NCBI GenBank assembly: GCA_003567495.1
Contig: PWZK01000136.1
Coordinates: 1-19,221 of the forward strand
DNA from: Candidatus Brocadiaceae bacterium
Lineage (GTDB): Bacteria; Planctomycetota; Brocadiia; SM23-32
Reading direction: 5' to 3'
DNA length: 19,221 nucleotides
Shown: positions 7,114-13,218 of the stretch, in pieces
Layout: each line of letters begins with the position of its first letter
How positions within the stretch are numbered: position 1 is the stretch's first letter
Translations under genes and position numbers: made by a program
The notes under the pieces: model-generated
Databases searched by the model: none
What the model was told of the DNA's origin: nothing
Seen by the model: only the letters and a program-made list of their open reading frames with translations

Positions 7114-8336
7114 AACGACCTGTTATTACCGGGATGGGAGTTGTATCGTCGCTGGGGTGCAACGTGGAAGACCTGACAGGGGGGATTGAATCGGGTGGAT
7201 GCGCCACGAAATATATCGACGAATGGGCCGGGATCGAAGGCCTCAACAGCAAGGTTGCTGCCCCGCTTGAGCTGAAAGGCGAACGCGACATACCGCGCAA
7301 GTTTCGCAGAACCATGAGCCCCATGAGCATTTTCGCCGCCGGGGCGGCCGACCAGGCTTTGGAAAGCGCCGGTATCGGACAAAGCGGCATGAGAGATAAC
7401 CCGCGCGCAGGTTGCATCGTCGGGCACACCAGCGGCAGCCCGCAGGCCCTGCATTCGGTCTATAGTGAGCTTCTCAGCAGCGGAGATTTCGGCATGTTCG
7501 GTTCCTCGGATTTTTTCCGCTGCATATCCCATACCGCAGCGCTTAACGTATCCCAGTATCTCGGCATAACGGGCGCCGTAATGGCCACGTCCGCCGCATG
7601 CGCCTCCGGCCTCCAGGCAGTGGGGGCGGGCGCAGATCTGATCCGCACCGGCCGTCAGGACATGATGCTTTGCGGCGGCACGGAAGAGTTGCACCAGACG
7701 GTAACAGGATCCTTTGATATCCTTTTTGCCGCCTCTTGCGGCTACAACGACCGCCCCTCCATGACGCCGCGTCCTTTCGACCGTGACCGCGACGGACTGG
7801 TCTGCGGTGAGGGCGCCGGGATGCTTCTGCTTGAAGAATACGATCATGCACGCAACCGCGGAGCCCGCATTCTTGCCGAGATCACAGGCTACCATACCTG
7901 CGGCAATGGGACGCATATCAGCCGTTCAAACCCAGCAGCCATGAAACTCTGCATGGAAGCCGCACTCGGCGAAGCGGGCGTGGAGCCGAAAGACATTGAC
8001 TATATAAATGCACACGCCACGGGCACCGAGCAGGGCGATGCAGCCGAAGCAGGAGCGCTGGCGGATATTTTTTCAGAAACCCACACACCAGTCAGCAGCC
8101 TGAAGGGAAATCTCGGCCATACGCTCGGAGCATCGGGTCCCATCGAACTCATAGTATCACTTGTAATGATGGAAAACGGCACAATATACCCGACACATAA
8201 TCTGAAAAACGTTGCAGACGACTGCCGGGGCATAGTGCATGTAAAGGAAAAGATGGAAACAGAGATTCGTTGTTTTCTGAAAAACAGCTTCGCATTCGGC
8301 GGCATAAACGCCGCGATCGTCTGCCGGCGAATATGA
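7104..8336 (+). CDS. fabF: Beta-ketoacyl-ACP synthase II type (KS 1)
   Basis: This 410-residue ketosynthase carries out decarboxylative Claisen condensation of an acyl chain with malonyl-ACP. The catalytic Cys-His-His set is complete: C166 in TSAACASG, H304 in NAHATGTEQGD, and H339 in KGNLGHTLGASG. The C-terminal NSFAFGGINAAIV is also canonical. Length and motifs fit FabF or the ApeR/ApeO ketosynthases. It overlaps the CrtI-like gene by 10 nt at its 5' end, and a repeat-filled spacer of 133 nt separates it from the ACP gene. With the second ketosynthase at 17231 the cluster has two catalytically competent KS proteins, as in aryl polyene clusters. Confidence 0.93.
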   Translation: MPLKRPVITGMGVVSSLGCNVEDLTGGIESGGCATKYIDEWAGIEGLNSKVAAPLELKGERDIPRKFRRTMSPMSIFAAGAADQALESAGIGQSGMRDNPRAGCIVGHTSGSPQALHSVYSELLSSGDFGMFGSSDFFRCISHTAALNVSQYLGITGAVMATSAACASGLQAVGAGADLIRTGRQDMMLCGGTEELHQTVTGSFDILFAASCGYNDRPSMTPRPFDRDRDGLVCGEGAGMLLLEEYDHARNRGARILAEITGYHTCGNGTHISRSNPAAMKLCMEAALGEAGVEPKDIDYINAHATGTEQGDAAEAGALADIFSETHTPVSSLKGNLGHTLGASGPIELIVSLVMMENGTIYPTHNLKNVADDCRGIVHVKEKMETEIRCFLKNSFAFGGINAAIVCRRI

Positions 8337-8339
8337 CAA

Positions 8340-8448
8340 CGCATTTTCAGAGACTACGTTGCCGTTGTCTTTGTCGTTGCCGTAATATTAAAACTTTTTC
8401 GCGTCGTTTGAAAAAGTTTTATTGCGATATTAAGCGCCTAAGCGCCTA
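8340..8448. repeat. Composite junction repeat with hairpin
   Basis: The spacer between the ketosynthase and ACP genes is almost all repeat modules. CGCATTTTCAGAGACT (8340-8355) is identical to the reverse complement of 12446-12461. CGTTGCCGT occurs at 8357-8365 and 8375-8383. The tract 8367-8400 aligns with 128-161. A 10-bp hairpin follows (AAACTTTTTC 8391-8400 with GAAAAAGTTT 8410-8419). TTAAGCGCCTA is at 8430-8440, with AGCGCCTA repeated in tandem (8433-8440 and 8441-8448). No gene is seen here. Confidence 0.65.
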
Positions 8449-8469
8449 TTTCATCTTCGAGGTTTCATA

Positions 8470-8724
8470 ATGAAAGAATTAGATATCGTAGGGCTGACAA
8501 ACGAGGTTTTCAGTGAAGAGTTTGAAGTGCCGGCGGGAGATCTGAGCCCACAAGCGCATATTTTCAACGACCTTGGCCTTGACAGCCTGGACGTGGTGGA
8601 CCTGATAGTCGCTCTTCAGAAAAAATTCGGGGTGCAGGTCCGAAACGATGAGCGCGTCCGGGAAGTGCGCACGCTGCAGGACCTCTACGATTACCTGGGC
8701 CAAATCAGGGATGAGCAATTGTGA
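8470..8724 (+). CDS. Acyl carrier protein
   Basis: This 84-residue acidic protein has the phosphopantetheine attachment motif LGLDSLD with the modifiable Ser at S39, preceded by the usual FNDLGLDSLDVVDLIVALQ helix-II sequence. Size and motif are diagnostic of a type II ACP, which would tether the growing chain for the surrounding ketosynthases, reductase and dehydratases. A good ribosome site (GAGG at 8459-8462, 7-nt spacing) precedes the ATG. The stop overlaps the GTG of the acyltransferase gene by 4 nt. It is the only ACP in the window; aryl polyene clusters usually encode two, so a second may lie outside it or be unneeded. Confidence 0.95.
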   Translation: MKELDIVGLTNEVFSEEFEVPAGDLSPQAHIFNDLGLDSLDVVDLIVALQKKFGVQVRNDERVREVRTLQDLYDYLGQIRDEQL

Positions 8725-9455
8725 TCATCCAGAACTTCATATTCTGGCCGCTGTTTTTCCTGGTCTCGCTGATTTACATTCCTGTCGCCACGGCAATAGT
8801 TGCAACAGTCTCGCTCTTCGTTTCGAGCCGAACGGCCATGTGGCTCACCAGGCGCGCCATCAGCTGTTACGGACAGCTGGTACTGCTGTGCTCGTGGCCG
8901 CCGGGCAGGGTTCAATACCGCGACCTGGCGCCGCAAGACGGTGGCGGGCCGTTCTTGTTCGTCTGCAATCACAGGTCGGCGTCGGACCCATTCCTGATGG
9001 CATGCCTGCCATATGAATGCATTCAGATAGTGAAACAATGGCCGTTCCGTCTGCCGGTGCTCGGATTCATGGCAAGATTGGCCGGATATCTGAGCATACA
9101 CGATATGCCGATTGAATCATTTTATAGAAAGGCATCAAAGCTCTATAACGAAAGGGTGTGCATCATCTCGTTTCCGGAGGGCACGCGATCGGGGAGCAGA
9201 GAAATGGGCCCGTTTACCAGCGCCGTGTTCCGGCTGGCACATACGCTCGGGGCAACGATCGTGCCCCTGGCAATCATGGGCAATGAAAACATCCCTCCAA
9301 AAGGCTCCTTTATGCTGCACCCGGGGCGGGTGCGCGTGCATAAACTGCCGGCGCTGAAATGGGAAGATTACAAAGACATGTCAATCTTCAGTCTGAAAAA
9401 CTACGTGCGCGACCTGCTTGCCGAACACATGGGACCAGAGGGACTGAATACTTAA
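8721..9455 (+). CDS. PlsC-type 1-acylglycerol-3-phosphate acyltransferase family
   Basis: This 244-residue membrane-associated acyltransferase has an N-terminal hydrophobic segment (about residues 5-35), the catalytic NHRSASDP (H84, D89; the HX4D motif), the substrate-binding FPEGTRS at 151-157, and a later VPLAIMG block. The family moves acyl groups from ACP or CoA to a glycerol-phosphate-type acceptor. In ape clusters a similar gene (ApeD) is thought to help attach the finished polyene to a lipid. Here it starts at a GTG overlapping the ACP stop by 4 nt, so the two are translationally coupled and the neighbouring ACP is a natural acyl donor (inference). The acceptor cannot be deduced. Confidence 0.9.
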   Translation: MIIQNFIFWPLFFLVSLIYIPVATAIVATVSLFVSSRTAMWLTRRAISCYGQLVLLCSWPPGRVQYRDLAPQDGGGPFLFVCNHRSASDPFLMACLPYECIQIVKQWPFRLPVLGFMARLAGYLSIHDMPIESFYRKASKLYNERVCIISFPEGTRSGSREMGPFTSAVFRLAHTLGATIVPLAIMGNENIPPKGSFMLHPGRVRVHKLPALKWEDYKDMSIFSLKNYVRDLLAEHMGPEGLNT

Positions 9456-9490
9456 CCCGCATTTCATAAACCACAGATCATCGACATCAA
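9453..9490. repeat. Post-stop repeat TAACCCGCATTTCATAAACC plus partial module
   Basis: Directly at the acyltransferase stop the sequence TAACCCGCATTTCATAAACC resembles those at 16677 (TAACCCCCATATTTCACAAA), 13199 (TAACCAGCATATTTCATA) and 19100 (TTAGCCTGCATTTCTCACAA). It is followed by CATCGACATCAATTGA (from 9479), a degenerate relative of the hairpin module at 3281 and 12481. The start codon of the next gene lies within this repeat. Confidence 0.5.
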
Positions 9491-10819
9491 TTGACCTACC
9501 ACAGAACAAATTTAGCCCGATACCGCGACATCGAGTTTCAGCCGGCGGATGAAATCCGCAGGGTGCAGGAAGTTCTGTTGCGAGAACACGTAAATTATTG
9601 CGCCGCTAATTCGCCTTACTACCGCGCGCTTTTCGAAAAATACGCAATAAACCCCGGCGAAATAACTCTGGATAACTTACCCGGCATCCCCCCCACCGGA
9701 AAGGAAGATCTGGAGAGCAAAAACGACGAATTCATTGCGACTTCGACGGAAAAAATAGTCGATATCGTATTTTCTTCCGGAACAACTGGCCGGCCGACAA
9801 GAATTGTATATACCGAAAACGACCTGCAGCGTCTGGCATACAACGAACATCAATCTTTCGGGGCCGCGGGCGTCACCGAGCACGACACCGTCCTTCTAAC
9901 CTGCACGATGGATCGGTGTTTTGTGGCCGGGCTCGCATATTTCCTCGGCACGCGCAGCATAGGCGCCGCGGCGGTGCGAAACGGACACGGCACCATGGAA
10001 AGCCACCTGGAAATCATCCAAAGGATAGCCCCGAGCGTCATTGTCGGTGTGCCGTCGTTTCTGCTGAAACTCGCTGCACACATAAACGCTTCGGGCAATG
10101 AAGCGGCCTTCAATACGGTAGAGAAGCTCTTCTGTATCGGGGAACCGGTGCGGAACGGAGATATGGCCTATCTGCCGGCCGGAGAAAAATTGAAAAATTT
10201 ATGGGATACGGCGGTTTACTCCACCTATGCCTCCACGGAAACAGTTACCACTTTCTGCGAGTGCACCGAGGAATGCGGCGGGCACCTGCATCCGGAACTC
10301 GCCGTAGTCGAGGTGCTGGACGAAGAAGGCACGCCGGCAAAACACGGCTCGCAGGGAGAGGTCGTCGTAACGCCCCTGGGCGCCGAAGGCATGCCGCTGC
10401 TGCGATTCAAGACCGGCGACATAAGCTTTCTTATAGACGAACCCTGCGGCTGCGGGCGTCGCTCGCCCCGGCTGGGCCCGGTTCTGGCACGAAAAAAACA
10501 GATGATAAAGCTAAAAGGCACAACCCTCTACCCTCAGACAATCGCCCTGGCACTGGGAGATATACCCGAAATCAGCGAACACCTGCTGGAGGTCTCCAGC
10601 TCCGACGACCTGTCAGACTCAGTAACGGTGCACGTTGCGCTGAACGATCCGGCATTGAGCGCCGAACAGGTCGCAAAACGACTGCAGAGCCGGCTGCGCG
10701 TCAAACCTGAGGTCGTAATACAACCCCTCGCGGAGCTGCGCGGACGGATATTCTCGCCCCGATACCGCAAACCCATTCGTTTTATTGACAGACGTGAGAA
10801 AAGAGAGACGATTTCATAA
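9491..10819 (+). CDS. Phenylacetate-CoA ligase (PaaK)-like adenylate-forming ligase
   Basis: The 442-residue protein belongs to the PaaK branch of adenylate-forming enzymes. It has the ATP-binding loop SSGTTGRPT (residues 95-103), a YASTET adenine-binding-type motif near residue 244, Cys-rich segments (FCECTEECGGHLH and PCGCGRRSPR) that could bind metal, and a PaaK C-terminal subdomain (KKQMIKLKGTTLYPQ). It activates a carboxylic acid, often aromatic, with ATP and loads it on CoA or ACP. In this cluster it would fill the role of ApeH, priming an aryl starter or activating another acid (inference). The start appears to be TTG 9491, without a visible ribosome site; the next residues already match the family's N-terminal region. 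No aromatic ammonia-lyase is in the window. Confidence 0.87.
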   Translation: MTYHRTNLARYRDIEFQPADEIRRVQEVLLREHVNYCAANSPYYRALFEKYAINPGEITLDNLPGIPPTGKEDLESKNDEFIATSTEKIVDIVFSSGTTGRPTRIVYTENDLQRLAYNEHQSFGAAGVTEHDTVLLTCTMDRCFVAGLAYFLGTRSIGAAAVRNGHGTMESHLEIIQRIAPSVIVGVPSFLLKLAAHINASGNEAAFNTVEKLFCIGEPVRNGDMAYLPAGEKLKNLWDTAVYSTYASTETVTTFCECTEECGGHLHPELAVVEVLDEEGTPAKHGSQGEVVVTPLGAEGMPLLRFKTGDISFLIDEPCGCGRRSPRLGPVLARKKQMIKLKGTTLYPQTIALALGDIPEISEHLLEVSSSDDLSDSVTVHVALNDPALSAEQVAKRLQSRLRVKPEVVIQPLAELRGRIFSPRYRKPIRFIDRREKRETIS

Positions 10820-10837
10820 TGCCGGAACAAATTAAAA

Positions 10838-12313
10838 ATGACAGCTAACAGTTGCACAAACACCGTTGACGGTTTCGGGTTCTCACAGAAAAAGATAGAC
10901 GAAGCCGCCGCTCGCAAGGGACTACTTTCTATGGAGGTTGAGTTCTCTCTCGCCTGCAATTTCAAGTGCCCCTATTGTTATAACGAGCGACAGACCGGGA
11001 AAAATGAACTGAGCGACGAACAGATGGACGACGCAATAGCGCAGGCAAAGGACCTGGGGGCTGAAAAAATCATCATACTGGGCGGCGAACCTATGATATA
11101 CCCCTCGATCCACGATAGGATCCGCTTTATACATAATCTCGGGCTGAGGATTGAAATGTTTACCAACGGCAGCCATATGAGCATGGAAAATGCCCGATTT
11201 ATGTTCGACCACGAAGTCGCCGTAGTCCTGAAAATGAACAGCCGTAAAAAAGAGCTGCAAAACCGGATGGCCGGCCGTGACGATGCTTATGATATTATAA
11301 ATGCGGCGCTTAAAAACCTGCGTAAGGCAGGCTATCCCACACCCGGGCGACGGCTTGCGGTGAGCACCGTAATAAGCGAGCAGAACATCGAAGAACTGCC
11401 CTCGCTGTGGCGATGGCTGAGAAACAGGGATATCGAACCCTACTTTGAGATGATAACCCCGCAGGGCAATGCACTGCAAGAGCGAGATTTGTCCGCCGAA
11501 AGGCAGCGCGAGCTTTTCGAGGAACTGGCGCGTATCGACCGGAAATATTTCGGCCGCCGCTGGATCCCGCAACCGCCGCTGGCCGGCAACAGCTGCCTCC
11601 GGCATCGCTTCTCCTGCCTGGTGACCGCAACGGGCGACGTCATGCCGTGCGTGGGCGTTACCATACCCATCGGCAACGTCAGGGAATCGCGGCTCAGGGA
11701 CATACTGGAGAGGAGTGAAGTAATGCAAAACCTGCGCGATTACCAGGCTCACATAAAAGGGCCCTGCGCGGAATGCGAAAACGCTGCCGGCTGCTACGGA
11801 TGCCGCGGTGCGGCATACCAGCTCACCGGCGATTACATGGCCTCCGACCCGCTGTGCTGGCATAACCGGGACAAAAAAGTGGAAAAACTACCCGCCGAAG
11901 CCGCGCCCTACCTGCCGCATCGTCCGCCCATGCTGCTGATCGACAAAATATGCGCGGTGGGCGAACGCACGGGACAAATATCGGCCCGCGTTGAAAAAAA
12001 CAACCCGTTTGTTAAAGAAAACGGATTCCTGGATGAAACCGCTTATGCAGAAATCGTGGCGCAGGCCCTTGCGGCGCTCGAAGGATTCAACATGACGCCA
12101 GGGGAGCGCTCCCGCCACAGCGGAGTCCTGCTGAGCATAAAAAATTTCTCAATAACCGGCGAGGCGCGTGCGGGCGATACGCTCCAAATAGAGCTTGAAA
12201 AACTCGGCAAGTTCGGTGATTTCGGCGCGGCGTTTGGCACCGTGCTGAAAAACGGAGAAAAAATCGCCGGCGGGGACCTGACGTTCTATAACCCGGGCGG
12301 GAACGACAGTTGA
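10838..12313 (+). CDS. Radical SAM-SPASM protein fused to ApeP-like hotdog dehydratase domain
   Basis: One uninterrupted 491-residue frame holds two modules. Residues 33-345 are a radical SAM domain with CNFKCPYC (C40, C44, C47), ILGGEP and MFTNGS, followed by a SPASM-type auxiliary cluster region (C253, C260, C271, C310, C313, C319, C322, C340). From residue 357 comes a FabA/FabZ-type hotdog domain: YLPHRPPMLLIDKI, then YAEIVAQALAALEG, ending in TFYNPG. Compared with FabZ, the Glu of the EAMAQ helix is kept (E405) but the GHFP segment with the catalytic His is missing, replaced by VKENGFLDETA. It most resembles ApeP-type proteins of aryl polyene clusters, which work with a second dehydratase. 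SPASM radical SAM proteins often modify peptides, but some act on small molecules. It starts 18 nt after the ligase gene; the ribosome site is weak. Confidence 0.85.
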   Translation: MTANSCTNTVDGFGFSQKKIDEAAARKGLLSMEVEFSLACNFKCPYCYNERQTGKNELSDEQMDDAIAQAKDLGAEKIIILGGEPMIYPSIHDRIRFIHNLGLRIEMFTNGSHMSMENARFMFDHEVAVVLKMNSRKKELQNRMAGRDDAYDIINAALKNLRKAGYPTPGRRLAVSTVISEQNIEELPSLWRWLRNRDIEPYFEMITPQGNALQERDLSAERQRELFEELARIDRKYFGRRWIPQPPLAGNSCLRHRFSCLVTATGDVMPCVGVTIPIGNVRESRLRDILERSEVMQNLRDYQAHIKGPCAECENAAGCYGCRGAAYQLTGDYMASDPLCWHNRDKKVEKLPAEAAPYLPHRPPMLLIDKICAVGERTGQISARVEKNNPFVKENGFLDETAYAEIVAQALAALEGFNMTPGERSRHSGVLLSIKNFSITGEARAGDTLQIELEKLGKFGDFGAAFGTVLKNGEKIAGGDLTFYNPGGNDS

Positions 12314-12369
12314 TTGCTATTTTGTTTTCAAGTATAAAAACGGCCGAAGAACGTGAATGACGCAGTAAC

Positions 12370-12404
12370 TTGGATATTGGATATTGGGTGTTGGATATTG
12401 GATA
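12370..12404. repeat. Five tandem heptamers, TTGGATA type
   Basis: Five consecutive 7-nt units read TTGGATA, TTGGATA, TTGGGTG, TTGGATA, TTGGATA, followed by TTTTT. They lie in the 204-nt spacer between the radical SAM fusion and the LolA-like gene. Similar TTGGATA-type tandem repeats occur between genes of many uncultured bacteria. Unit number may vary by slippage. There is no sign that it is translated. Confidence 0.75.
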
Positions 12405-12431
12405 TTTTTCCGTACCGCGCCGAAGCCGCCC

Positions 12432-12501
12432 CATTTTCAGAGCGAAGTCTCTGAAAATGCGCAGGCGCTTAATATCGCAACATCGACAACAAATTGATGT
12501 A
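12432..12501. repeat. Composite junction repeat in reverse orientation
   Basis: CATTTTCAGAG (12432-12442) pairs perfectly with CTCTGAAAATG (12449-12459) around a 6-nt loop. Next come AGGCGCTTAA (12463-12472, reverse of the TTAAGCGCCT core) and the reverse of the 3281 hairpin module (12473-12501). AGTCTCTGAAAATGCG (12446-12461) is the exact reverse complement of 8340-8355. The hairpin is not followed by a T-run, so a terminator role is doubtful. It ends just before the LolA-like gene's ribosome site. Confidence 0.65.
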
Positions 12502-12517
12502 CAGGGGTATAAAAACC

Positions 12518-13201
12518 ATGAAATCGCAAAAAAAAACCATCACTGCCGTACTTTTCACCCTGTCGTGTCTGATGTGTTTTCACTCCGCACAGCCGGCATA
12601 TACGGGCGAGGATAACGGCCCCTCATCACAAGACATGGAGCTGCTGGAGAAACTTGAAGAAAGTATGGCCGAAATATCCACCGTACAGGCCGATTTTGTC
12701 CAGGAAAAGGAGCTCGCCGTTCTTGAACGAACACTGGTAATAAAGGGAAGTATTGCGCTGAAAGCACCCGAAAAGCTCGCCTGGCTCGTTGACAAGCCAG
12801 TGCGCTACAGAATGATAATACGCGGCGCCACGCTTAAACAATGGGATGAAGATACCGACAGGGTGCAGGAGATGGACCTCGATCGCAACCCTGCCTACCG
12901 TGCGCTATTTCAGCAGATGACAGCGTGGTACTCGGGCAAATACATCCAGCTGCTGGAACATTACGCCATGGAAGTTGAAAGTGAAAATCCGATAGTGCTC
13001 CGCTTCACCCCCCTGCCGGATACCATGTCTGAGGACGTCATTGACAGATTAACGGTCACCTTCCGTGAAGACGAACGATATATAGAAAAACTTGAAATCC
13101 GCGAGGCCAATGACAGCATTTCCACCCTGCGTTTCCGTGACGTGCTGCTGAACGAAGAGATATGTGAAGAGACGTGGGAGGCCAGGCCGCCCGATAACTA
13201 A
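12518..13201 (+). CDS. LolA-like outer-membrane lipoprotein carrier (ApeL type)
   Basis: This 227-residue protein has a signal peptide (MKSQKKTITAVLFTLSCLMCF, then SAQPA) and the LolA-type segment STVQADFVQEKELAVLERTLVIKGSIALKAPEKLAW, followed by beta-strand-rich sequence. LolA-fold proteins carry lipidated cargo across the periplasm, and a divergent LolA-like protein is a regular member of ape clusters next to the MMPL exporter, exactly as here. The start at ATG 12518 gives a normal signal peptide and has AGGGG 10 nt upstream; in-frame TTG 12494 and ATG 12497 would add a poorly fitting extension. The stop is 17 nt before the exporter start. Because cluster versions differ from housekeeping LolA, the cargo is probably the pathway's lipid product (inference). 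Confidence 0.85.
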   Translation: MKSQKKTITAVLFTLSCLMCFHSAQPAYTGEDNGPSSQDMELLEKLEESMAEISTVQADFVQEKELAVLERTLVIKGSIALKAPEKLAWLVDKPVRYRMIIRGATLKQWDEDTDRVQEMDLDRNPAYRALFQQMTAWYSGKYIQLLEHYAMEVESENPIVLRFTPLPDTMSEDVIDRLTVTFREDERYIEKLEIREANDSISTLRFRDVLLNEEICEETWEARPPDN

Positions 13202-13218
13202 CCAGCATATTTCATATT

